This document shows, one piece after another, positions 1 to 5,879 of a stretch of DNA of 7,293 bases (position 1 is the stretch's first letter; each line of letters starts with the position of its first letter). This DNA is from Lentisphaeria bacterium. GTDB taxonomy: Bacteria; Verrucomicrobiota; Lentisphaeria; Oligosphaerales; Oligosphaeraceae. Made by a program: the position numbers and the translations under genes. Under the pieces are notes generated by a model. It saw only the letters and a list, made by a program, of their open reading frames with translations, ran no database searches and was not told the DNA's origin. Where the stretch lies: positions 1 through 7,293 of the forward strand of contig JAEEXV010000195.1 in NCBI GenBank assembly GCA_016287975.1, read 5' to 3'.

Positions 1-74
1 CCCGCCGGACACTCGTCAAAGCCCGCGCCCAGCGCCGCCACGCACGCCATCAACCACACCATCATCCAACGCAT
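1..74 (-). CDS. 5' end of an exported protein, partial (runs off left edge)
   Basis: Reading the minus strand from 74 gives M-R-W-M-M-V-W-L-M-A-C-V-A-A-L-G-A-G-F-D-E-C and then a few more residues to the window edge. This has the form of a short signal peptide: one early Arg, then a hydrophobic stretch rich in Trp, Met, Val and Leu, then small residues (ALGAG) that could form a cleavage site. The L-M-A-C segment also resembles a lipobox, but it would leave a very short n-region, so an ordinary signal peptide is likelier. The start is supported by GGGAGGAG six bases upstream. The ATG at 79 lies closer to that motif but hits a stop after five codons. Only about 24 codons are visible, so family and function cannot be told. 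The left heptamer array lies about 115 bases upstream of it. Confidence 0.55.
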   Translation of the reverse strand, partial: MRWMMVWLMACVAALGAGFDECPA

Positions 75-190
75 CGCATGCTCCTCCCGGTTTTGCCCCC
101 CAAAATCTGTCATCGGCATTATTGTAATCACCGCAAAGCGCCAATTCTATCAGGAAAATCCCGATTCTTTGCAATATAGTACGAAAATGC
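75..190. other. Intergenic region, moderately AT-rich, upstream of the left-edge gene
   Basis: This is ordinary-looking unique sequence between the left array and the left-edge gene. It is richer in A and T than its surroundings, as expected for a promoter region. On the minus strand a TTGCAA followed at 19 bases by TAGAAT is a weak sigma70-like candidate, and TACAAT nearer the gene is another possible -10. Neither has a good partner at normal spacing. I see no RNA gene and no convincing reading frame here. Confidence 0.35.
81..88 (-). promoter_or_regulatory. Ribosome binding site of the left-edge gene
   Basis: The minus strand reads GGGAGGAG, a near-perfect Shine-Dalgarno sequence, with a 6-base gap to the ATG at 74. 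This site decides the start in favour of the frame that encodes a signal peptide. Confidence 0.6.
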
Positions 191-355
191 CGCGACCCCA
201 GACCCCAGACCCCAGACCCATCGCGACCCCAGACCCCAGACCCCAGACCCATCGCGACCCCAGACCCCAGACTTCAGACCCATCGCGACCCCAGACCCCA
301 GACCCCAGACCCCAGACCCATCGCGACCATAGACCCCAGACTTCAGGCCCCAGCG
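191..355. repeat. Left heptamer minisatellite (GACCCCA units, about 31-base higher-order unit with CGC linker)
   Basis: The tract is built from 7-base units. The basic unit is GACCCCA; a block ends with GACCCAT, and blocks are joined by CGC. Blocks start at 191, 222, 253, 284 and 322 with lengths 31, 31, 31, 38 and about 31, the fourth having one extra heptamer. The third block and the last block carry GACTTCA as their third unit, and the last block is decayed (GACCATA, GGCCCCA). The complementary minus strand is G-rich, with repeated GGGGTCT, so it can in principle form G-quadruplexes. The array starts about 46 bases beyond the pseudopilin stop codon and lies upstream of the left-edge gene, so read-through from the pseudopilin would give G-rich RNA. 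Reading frames across it are by-products of the repeat. Confidence 0.93.
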
Positions 356-363
356 TTCTGTGC

Positions 364-377
364 CCGCCCTTGGGCGG
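364..377 (-). terminator. Short GC hairpin downstream of the pseudopilin, possible terminator
   Basis: CCGCCC and GGGCGG are separated by two bases, giving a compact all-GC hairpin (effectively five pairs with a four-base loop) 23 bases beyond the pseudopilin stop. No T-run follows on the minus strand; instead the heptamer array begins. A classical intrinsic terminator is therefore not shown, and the hairpin may simply reflect GC-rich sequence. Confidence 0.25.
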
Positions 378-400
378 ACGGTGGAGATTTTGCGGGGCCC

Positions 401-1081
401 TCAGTAATACATGAAAAAGAAGGAGCCAGAGGGGTAGATGCCCTTTGCGTCCTTCAACTGCGCCTCGGCGAGCGGTTCCGCGTGGCCGTCGAGGAAGGCG
501 GCGTTGGCCTTGCCCAGATGGCGCATGTGGTAGGCGCCGCTCAAATTGTACTGGTACGTCCAGTACTGGCAGTCGGAGGTCTTGTGCCGTGTGTCGATGA
601 AGGTCGCGATGGTCCCAGGGGTGTTTTTGGCGTTCTTGAAGAGGTTGTTTCCCTTGCGGTAGTTCACGAAGCCCTCGACCTTGTAGAAGGCGCCGATGTA
701 CGGATAGCCATAGACGTAGTTGCCGTTGCTGTAGGCGTTGGTGGGGGCGGTGGGGCTGACGGGGAAGGCGTCGCAGAAGAACATCTTCGTGCTCAGGTTC
801 GGCTGGTATTCGAGGAAATGCCAGACCCACAGGTGCAGTCCCTTGGCGGTCTGGTTGTTGATGTTGCTCACGATGAAGTCGTCGCTGTCATTCACATACA
901 TCTGGAAATAGAGCATCAACTGCTTGTGGCGGTTGGTGCAGGAAATCGCCTTCGCCTTGGCCCGCGCCTTCGACAGCGCAGGCAGCAGCATCGAGGCCAA
1001 AATGGCGATGATCGCGATCACGACCAGCAACTCAATCAGGGTGAAAGGGCGGCGCCAGGTGGAGGCGGACTGTGTTTTCAT
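401..1081 (-). CDS. Type II secretion/type IV pilin-like pseudopilin with H-X9-DG C-terminal motif
   Basis: A 226-residue protein. Residues 13-32 ([14 protein letters not shown] and on) are a classic prepilin N-terminal helix preceded by a short basic leader with R10-R11-P12. Cleavage would leave Phe13 as the first residue and Glu17 as the conserved Glu5. The segment [16 protein letters not shown] after the helix is typical of the PVC pseudopilin family. Near the C-terminus, H188 followed by nine residues and D198-G199 is the processing-associated H-X9-DG motif; the protein ends in an aromatic tail (FFFMYY). Family knowledge places such proteins in the inner membrane or in a pilus/secretion pseudopilus. 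The particular role here, perhaps substrate contact or export linked to glycan degradation, is inference. The start at 1081 is chosen because AAGGAGAG lies just upstream and the leader length is then normal; an in-frame GTG at 1150 would fall on the likely transcription start. It is divergent from the AraC regulator. Pro instead of Gly before the cleavage site is unusual for classical prepilins. Confidence 0.92.
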   Translation of the reverse strand: MKTQSASTWRRPFTLIELLVVIAIIAILASMLLPALSKARAKAKAISCTNRHKQLMLYFQMYVNDSDDFIVSNINNQTAKGLHLWVWHFLEYQPNLSTKMFFCDAFPVSPTAPTNAYSNGNYVYGYPYIGAFYKVEGFVNYRKGNNLFKNAKNTPGTIATFIDTRHKTSDCQYWTYQYNLSGAYHMRHLGKANAAFLDGHAEPLAEAQLKDAKGIYPSGSFFFMYY

Positions 1082-1087
1082 GTGTTT

Positions 1088-1095
1088 CTCTCCTT
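1088..1095 (-). promoter_or_regulatory. Ribosome binding site of the pseudopilin gene
   Basis: The minus strand reads AAGGAGAG, with the AGGAG core 8 bases from the ATG at 1081. It fixes the pseudopilin start downstream of the longer open frame. Confidence 0.7.
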
Positions 1096-1156
1096 CCGAA
1101 TGGGGAATGCAGGGGCTGGAAAACAGGATGGCGGACATGGATTCGGTCACGCGCTT

Positions 1157-1185
1157 ATTTTACATCCGTTTTCCTTTTTTTACAA
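1157..1185 (-). promoter_or_regulatory. Sigma70-type promoter for the pseudopilin gene
   Basis: On the minus strand TTGTAA (1185-1180) and TAAAAT (1162-1157) are separated by exactly 17 bases, a good housekeeping promoter match in the only AT-rich stretch of this intergenic region. The predicted transcription start near 1150 leaves a leader of about 70 bases before the ATG at 1081. Its -35 element overlaps that of the opposite promoter. Confidence 0.55.
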
Positions 1186-1206
1186 GGATAAAATTCTTTT
1201 TAATAT
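1179..1206 (+). promoter_or_regulatory. Sigma70-type promoter for the AraC-family gene
   Basis: TTTACA (1179-1184) and TAATAT (1201-1206) are separated by 16 bases on the plus strand, pointing toward the regulator gene, with a leader of about 55 bases. The -35 occupies nearly the same bases as the -35 of the pseudopilin promoter on the other strand, so the two polymerases would compete for one site. Confidence 0.45.
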
Positions 1207-1217
1207 GGACTATATTA
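1201..1217. promoter_or_regulatory. AT-rich dyad, candidate operator
   Basis: TAATAT and ATATTA form a perfect 6-base inverted repeat around a 5-base centre (GGACT). The left arm is the proposed -10 of the regulator promoter, so a protein bound here would block that promoter. AraC-family proteins more often bind direct repeats and AT-rich dyads can arise by chance, so the assignment is tentative. Confidence 0.3.
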
Positions 1218-1254
1218 TAAAAGTGAGCGAGGGGTGGCGGAGGGCGGGCGAATA

Positions 1255-1260
1255 GGGAGA
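1255..1260 (+). promoter_or_regulatory. Ribosome binding site of the AraC-family gene
   Basis: GGGAGA lies about 7 bases before the ATG at 1267 and selects that start over an in-frame GTG at 1234, which has no better spaced motif. Confidence 0.6.
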
Positions 1261-1266
1261 ACGAAG

Positions 1267-2208
1267 ATGGCAGCCAGGACACATTGCCTTCATCTGGGGT
1301 TTTATTCCGAAAGCGGGCTGATGAGCGCGCTGAAGAGCATCCATCTGCATGGCGCGACCCCTGTGGAAGACGTGCAGACGCGCGAGCACATCCATGACTT
1401 CTATGAACTGGTCGTGGTGGTGCAGGGGGACGGCTACCACTATCTGGACGGCACGGCCTTGCCGATTTCGCCTGGGCAGGTCTATCTGATTCCGCCAGGG
1501 CGACGGCACTATTTCGGCGGCTTCCAGAAGATCGTGCTGCAGAACTATCTGTTCGGGCGGAAGACGCTGGGGCTGTACGGGCGGGTGCTGCGGCTGCTGC
1601 CAGAATACATCGGGTTGTTCCGCAATGCCCCTGTCGCCCCCCTGACCACCCTGGAGAGCGCGGCGGTCTCGGAACTCGATTTGCTGCAGAACAGCATCGC
1701 CATCGAGGACCGACGGGGGCGGAACGCGAATCCACTGCTCCTCTTCTCCTATCTCGGCGAGACTCTGGGCAGGATTTTCGACGGCATGGCAAACCGCCCC
1801 GAACCTGACGCGCATCCATCCGCGAGCGGCGGCATCGCCGCCGTGGCCTCCTACATGCGGCAGAACTACGCGAAGGAAATCCATCTGCCCGAACTCGCAC
1901 GGATCGCGCATCTTTCGGTCAGTGCCTTCCTTCAGCACTTCCGCCAGGAGTTCCACACCACGCCCGCCAAATGGCTCACCGCGCTGCGCCTGCGGCACTC
2001 CATGAAATTCCTCATGCAGCGGGAGTGGTCCGTCGCGGACACCGCCAATGCCTGCGGCTTCCGCGATCCGCTCTACTTCACGCGGCAATTCCACAAGTAC
2101 CTCGGATGCACCCCCAGCGAATACCGGCGGCACGGCCAGGGACTCATCCAGCGCATCGAGGGGGAAAGCGTCTCCAACGACCTGTCGCTGCTGCTGGGAG
2201 AGGTCTGA
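1267..2208 (+). CDS. AraC-family transcriptional regulator with N-terminal cupin sensor domain
   Basis: A 313-residue protein of normal family length. Residues about 35-100 form a cupin-type AraC ligand-binding domain: the H-I-H pair at 41-43 in REHIHDFYELVVVVQGDG, then LPISPGQVYLIPPGRRHYF, the typical sugar-sensing jelly roll. Residues about 190-288 are the DNA-binding domain with two helix-turn-helix units. The first is around 205-229 (IHLPELARIAHLSVSAFLQHF). The second is around 255-287 (SVADTANACGFRDPLYFTRQF, then the signature end GCTPSEYRR). A tail of about 25 residues follows. Such proteins are cytoplasmic and usually activate carbohydrate genes when a sugar binds the cupin. The ATG at 1267 is preferred for its ribosome binding site. 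The gene is divergent from the pseudopilin and convergent with the large hydrolase, with only 10 bases between stop codons. The likely targets are these neighbours and possibly itself; the ligand cannot be read from the sequence. Confidence 0.93.
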   Translation: MAARTHCLHLGFYSESGLMSALKSIHLHGATPVEDVQTREHIHDFYELVVVVQGDGYHYLDGTALPISPGQVYLIPPGRRHYFGGFQKIVLQNYLFGRKTLGLYGRVLRLLPEYIGLFRNAPVAPLTTLESAAVSELDLLQNSIAIEDRRGRNANPLLLFSYLGETLGRIFDGMANRPEPDAHPSASGGIAAVASYMRQNYAKEIHLPELARIAHLSVSAFLQHFRQEFHTTPAKWLTALRLRHSMKFLMQREWSVADTANACGFRDPLYFTRQFHKYLGCTPSEYRRHGQGLIQRIEGESVSNDLSLLLGEV

Positions 2209-2218
2209 CCCCGCAGGA

Positions 2219-5200
2219 CTATTTTTCGAGGACGACGATGGTGTAGATGGAGAAGAGGGAGGCGGGGAGGGTGGCGGTGACGGCGCCGTCCTTGCCGATG
2301 GAGAACGGGACGGGTTGGCGTCCCTGGAAGTCAGGGGAGACGGCGTAGGCCTGGCGGACCTGGAGGCGGGGGCGCTGGATGGTGAAGGTGATGTCGCGCG
2401 TGATCTTCGGGAAGGCGACCTCGGGGACGTCGGCGGTCATGACCTCGTTCCTGCCGAGGTAGGTGGCGCCTGTGCCGTTGAGGAAGTGGACGAGGAGGCG
2501 TCGGGGTTCGGCGTAGATGGTGGTGTAGACCTTTTCAGGGGCGTCGGTGGTCCAGAGACGGGCGTCGGCGAGCTGCCGCCCGAGTTCCTCGTGGAGGAGC
2601 GCGGCGAGGGCGTCGTCGCGCTCGAAGCCCCATTTGCGGCCGACGGAGCCCTCGCGGGCGTAGAGGGAGCCCGCCATCTGGATGGGGTTGTAGATCATGC
2701 GGCCCTTGCCGACCTTGCGCTCGATCCAGACGGGCAGGAGTTCCTTGCCGACGCGGGCCTTCCAGGGGCTGTCGGCGCGGCAGAGCGGCCTGGGTTCGTA
2801 GTAGGTGACGGGGGTCTTCAGCGCGACCGTGCGGCCGTCCTTCGCGACGAGTTCGCGGATGTTGCGGGCGGGGGTGACGCGGGTGCCGAAGCCGAAGACG
2901 TCGGCGAAGGCCCATTTGGCGCGGCGGTTGCCGACCTCGTCGAAGGTGCCTGCGATGTTGGCGAGGAGGACGGTGCCGCCCTGGCGGGCGAAGTCCTTGA
3001 TGACGGCGGCCTGCGCGTCGCTCAAGGCACCCGAGGAGCCGATGGAGAGGACCTTGAAGCGCTTGAGGACATCGGGCTTGAGGCTGGTCTCGCCGATGAT
3101 GAGATAGGGGACGTGCATTTCCTCGAGGGCCTGGGCGAGGCCGAAGAGCTCGGGCTCGAAGCCGACGCCGGAGTTCCAGTCGCGGCTGGCGCGGGAGAAG
3201 AAGAGCGCGATCTCGGCCTCCTCTACGGCGGTGCGGCGGTCCATGTTGTCGGGGTTTCCCGCGAAGGGCTGGAAGTCCTGCTTGCCCTTGGGGACGGGGA
3301 GGTGCGGGAGGAGGGCCTGCTGGCCGTTCATGTTGCTGAGGGCGTAGGCGAAGCTGCGCACGTCGGGGGCGTTGTTGTAGAAGATGCCCCAGACGGGCGC
3401 GCCGTAGGCGAAATGGAGGAGGTTGAAGGCCTTGCGGTAGGGGACGAGGGCGCGGGCGCTGGCGAGGGGGTTGCGGGTCATGACCTCGGTGCCGAAGATG
3501 TCGACGGCGCGGGCGAGTTCCTCCAGGTCGTGGCAGGAGTTGCCTCGGGGTAGGGAGGTGGTGAAGCCCCAGTGGGTGGTGTATTGCGAGAAACTCAGGT
3601 TGGGCTTGAGTTTCTGGAGTTCGCGGCGCGTCGCGACGAACCAGTTGGCGACGCGGGCGCGCTTCCAGGTGAACCACGCCTTGGAGATCGGGGCGGCGGG
3701 GTTCTCCCAGGACGGGTCGAGTTCGTTCATCGGGAGGAACCAGCCCGTGTCCGCGTGGAACTGGCGGCGGCATTCGGCGCAGACGCAGCCGCGCGCGAAG
3801 AAGTGCGCCTCGTCGATCTGGAAGCCGTCGACGCCGAGGCGCACGAGTTCCTTGCAGTAGTCGAGGAAGATGCGGTGGAAGTCGGGGTTGGCGAGGCAGA
3901 GGCGCGGATTGGGGAGGCCCGTGGTGCGGTCGCGCTCGGTCTGGCCGATGCGCTCGGCGATGAGGCGGAAGCCGCTGTCGTTGTTCCAGAGCAGGGTGGC
4001 GTCGAGGTGGTCGATGACCTTGATGCCGTTTTCATGGGCGATGCGGACGAAGTCGCCGTAGTGCGCGGTGGTCTCGGGGGTGATGGCCTCGGGGTAGGTG
4101 TGGCGCGAGAGCAGCCCGCCAGTCATGACGGCATTGACGCCGATGGACTTGAGGTGGCTGAGGCGCGCCTGGCGGCGCGCGGCGTCGGCGGGGTCGGGGG
4201 GGGAATAGCCGCCGGTCTGGACGAGGTTGGCCTGGATGCGCCATGCGGTCTCGGGGGCGGCGGGGTCGGGAAGTTCGACGGGGGTCGGAGTGGCGCGCAG
4301 GGGGGCGGCGGTCTCCTGGCCGGGGATGGGGAGGGGGATGCGCTGGACGTCGCAAGGGAAGGTGTCGGCGGCGCGCCTCCAGGTCGAGTTGCGGTAGGCG
4401 ATGTATGGCTCGAAGCCGTTGCGCACCCAGAAGGCGCGGCGGACAGAGAAGTCCTCGGCGGTGGCGAGGAGGAACTGGGTGGAGAGGGTGGAGAGGAGGA
4501 AGTCGCCCTTGAACTGGATGTCGAGGGTGCCGTTCTCGACCCAGAGGGCCTGGGCCAGGATGAGCGCCTCGCGCTTGGCGGCTGCATCGGGACCGACGGT
4601 CATGGGGGCGCCGTTCAGGAGAACCTGGAAGGAGTTGGCGTCGGCGCCGTAGTTGCCCGCGCCGACGGTGACGATGTGGAGGCCTGGAGGCAGGCCGCTG
4701 ATGCGGAAGGTGCGGTCGCGGCCGACGACGTGGCTGTAGTAGGCGCCCGCGGGGGCCTGGGTGGAGGCGGCGAGGCCGCTGGCGTCCAGCCAGCCGTAGC
4801 CCTTGGCGGCGTCGAAGGGAGCGCAGTCGGCGTGGGTGTAGTTCGGGCCTGTCTTGGCGGCGCCGAAGGAGAACTGGCGCTCGGCGGGGAGGCGGCTGGT
4901 GTAGTGGAAGGCCTTGTAGGAGTGGAGGCGGGCGTAGTCGGCGAAGACGCCGTCGCGGATGACGAGTTTGGTGCCAGTGAAGGAGCCGTTCAGGGTGGTC
5001 TTCATCCGCATGACCAGCTTGTCGCCGTCGCGGCGCACTTCCCAGATGGCGCGGATGGCGTGCTGCTGCCAGCAGCTGAAATAGTCGGCGGGGCCCAGCG
5101 GGTTGAAGTCGAAGATGAGTTCCAGGCCAGGCTTCCTGACCGCAAGGAAGCGGAGGAGTTTGGGGCAGACAGGGCCGTCCTTCGTGGCGGCGGTGAGGGT

Positions 5201-5623
5201 GCCCTTGACGTGGTCGACGCTGCGCCCGTTGGTCGCATAGCCCTCGAACTCGGCGCCCTCGAAGAGCGCGTAGGGCAGGACGATCTCGATCGACTTTCCA
5301 GAATAAAGCGCGTCGGCGCCGTTGTAGGCGAGGAACGAGAGTTCGATGGTGTTGCCGTCGGCGGGGACGGAGACCTCCTGGCGGAAAAGCGAGGCGGGGT
5401 TCTCGCACCAGACCTGCGCGGTTTCGGCGTCGGAGGCGGCCTTCGCGTCGGGCGTGAAGTCGCCCTTCTCCAGCACCCTCGTGGTGATGGATTCGATGAA
5501 GGGCTTCCCGTCGCGGTCGATGCGGGAGCGGAGACCCTGCGTGTGCAAGGTGTATTTCGCCAGCAGCGAGGTGGCGAGGGCGAGGAACAGCAGGGAAGTC
5601 AGGCGGCGAAAAACAGTGGTCAT
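2219..5623 (-). CDS. Exported multidomain glycoside hydrolase-like protein (GHL6/GH42-like barrel with beta-galactosidase trimerisation-type domain)
   Basis: A 1134-residue protein with a signal peptide at residues 1-22 (two Arg, then LLFLALATSLLA). Residues about 23-250 are beta-rich and not recognised. Residues about 250-395 resemble a CBM35/galactose-binding-like module: FSFG start, YGWLD, then FRISGLPPGLHIVTVGAG. Residues about 462-780 look like a TIM barrel: KSIGVNAVMTGG, NGIKVIDHLDAT, GVDGFQIDEAHFF at 597-609, then a C-x-C-x2-C cluster (C613, C615, C618) as in GHL6 and GH42-type proteins, and FGTEVM with E713. D604, E605 and E713 are candidate catalytic acids. Residues about 800-915 match a beta-galactosidase trimerisation domain (GH42 domain B, glutamine amidotransferase-like fold), followed by a beta-rich C-terminus. 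It probably acts on a plant- or mucus-type polysaccharide outside the cytoplasm; linkage and substrate are unknown. The start gives a sound signal peptide, although no clear ribosome binding site precedes it. It converges with the AraC-family gene and is divergent from the Fe-S aldo/keto reductase gene. Confidence 0.82.
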   Translation of the reverse strand: MTTVFRRLTSLLFLALATSLLAKYTLHTQGLRSRIDRDGKPFIESITTRVLEKGDFTPDAKAASDAETAQVWCENPASLFRQEVSVPADGNTIELSFLAYNGADALYSGKSIEIVLPYALFEGAEFEGYATNGRSVDHVKGTLTAATKDGPVCPKLLRFLAVRKPGLELIFDFNPLGPADYFSCWQQHAIRAIWEVRRDGDKLVMRMKTTLNGSFTGTKLVIRDGVFADYARLHSYKAFHYTSRLPAERQFSFGAAKTGPNYTHADCAPFDAAKGYGWLDASGLAASTQAPAGAYYSHVVGRDRTFRISGLPPGLHIVTVGAGNYGADANSFQVLLNGAPMTVGPDAAAKREALILAQALWVENGTLDIQFKGDFLLSTLSTQFLLATAEDFSVRRAFWVRNGFEPYIAYRNSTWRRAADTFPCDVQRIPLPIPGQETAAPLRATPTPVELPDPAAPETAWRIQANLVQTGGYSPPDPADAARRQARLSHLKSIGVNAVMTGGLLSRHTYPEAITPETTAHYGDFVRIAHENGIKVIDHLDATLLWNNDSGFRLIAERIGQTERDRTTGLPNPRLCLANPDFHRIFLDYCKELVRLGVDGFQIDEAHFFARGCVCAECRRQFHADTGWFLPMNELDPSWENPAAPISKAWFTWKRARVANWFVATRRELQKLKPNLSFSQYTTHWGFTTSLPRGNSCHDLEELARAVDIFGTEVMTRNPLASARALVPYRKAFNLLHFAYGAPVWGIFYNNAPDVRSFAYALSNMNGQQALLPHLPVPKGKQDFQPFAGNPDNMDRRTAVEEAEIALFFSRASRDWNSGVGFEPELFGLAQALEEMHVPYLIIGETSLKPDVLKRFKVLSIGSSGALSDAQAAVIKDFARQGGTVLLANIAGTFDEVGNRRAKWAFADVFGFGTRVTPARNIRELVAKDGRTVALKTPVTYYEPRPLCRADSPWKARVGKELLPVWIERKVGKGRMIYNPIQMAGSLYAREGSVGRKWGFERDDALAALLHEELGRQLADARLWTTDAPEKVYTTIYAEPRRLLVHFLNGTGATYLGRNEVMTADVPEVAFPKITRDITFTIQRPRLQVRQAYAVSPDFQGRQPVPFSIGKDGAVTATLPASLFSIYTIVVLEK

Positions 5624-5754
5624 AGGAATCGGGACGTGGAAAAGACGGACGTTTGCAAGGGGCGGCCTTCGGATGCGGCGCAGTCCAGAGAAGCCCAGAC
5701 GGCAATGATGAAATATATCGCGCCGCGCGGCGGCGGACGGTGATATGTGATTTT

Positions 5755-5781
5755 TTGACAGAAAACGGCCAGGTCTTCAAT
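5755..5781 (+). promoter_or_regulatory. Possible promoter for the aldo/keto reductase (consensus -35, weak -10)
   Basis: TTGACA at 5755-5760 is a perfect -35 hexamer. The best downstream partner is TTCAAT (5776-5781) at a short 15-base spacing, so the -10 is poor and the promoter may need an activator. The leader would be about 90 bases. Confidence 0.3.
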
Positions 5782-5866
5782 TGGCGGAGGAGAGGGGCCG
5801 TGCAGTCACCGTCTGGGCGGAGTGGCGAAGCGGCATTACGTTATGCGCGGGGGCGGCACAGAAAAT

Positions 5867-5872
5867 GAGGAG
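5867..5872 (+). promoter_or_regulatory. Ribosome binding site of the aldo/keto reductase
   Basis: GAGGAG lies 7 bases before the ATG at 5880. It selects this start over the ATG at 5865 and over longer upstream frames. The resulting N-terminus, MEYRELGRTGIRVS, is the usual beginning of the family. Confidence 0.7.
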
Positions 5873-5879
5873 CAGGGAA

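Larger units (their letters stand above)
5624..5879. other. Divergent intergenic region between the hydrolase and the aldo/keto reductase
   Basis: About 256 bases with no convincing gene. It holds a perfect 12-base GC palindrome (5721-5732, CGCCGCGCGGCG), which may be chance in GC-rich DNA, flanked by two short AT-rich patches (5711-5718 and 5742-5760). On the minus strand TATATT (5717-5712) could be a -10 for the hydrolase, but no -35 stands at the right distance. No terminator or RNA gene was seen. Confidence 0.4.

Noticed and set aside
191..355. CRISPR array
   Set aside because: There are no unique spacers; units are 7-base tandem repeats joined by a constant CGC.
374..383. Shared GCGGACGGTG at 374-383 and 5734-5743
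   Set aside because: A 10-base match in GC-rich intergenic sequence is likely chance; flanking bases do not align and spacing to the genes differs.
169..414. Small plus-strand protein starting MQYSTKMPRPQTPDPRP
   Set aside because: It is almost entirely a translation of the heptamer array, has no ribosome binding site, and its frame is broken by the higher-order period.
1082..1150. Longer pseudopilin with 23 extra N-terminal residues
   Set aside because: This would start at or before the predicted transcription start and place an unusually long leader before the prepilin motif; the ATG at 1081 has a strong ribosome binding site.
1234..1266. GTG start of the AraC-family gene 11 codons upstream
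   Set aside because: The ATG at 1267 has GGGAGA at good spacing, and the extra residues (MAEGGRIGRTK) match nothing typical of the family.
5721..5732. GC palindrome as an operator
   Set aside because: CGCCGCGCGGCG is perfect but low in complexity in very GC-rich DNA, and no second copy near the other genes was seen.
3572..5743. Long plus-strand frame opposite the hydrolase
   Set aside because: A shadow frame in GC-rich DNA: Gly/Ala/Val/Glu-rich low-complexity sequence without domains. The minus strand has a signal peptide and recognisable domains.
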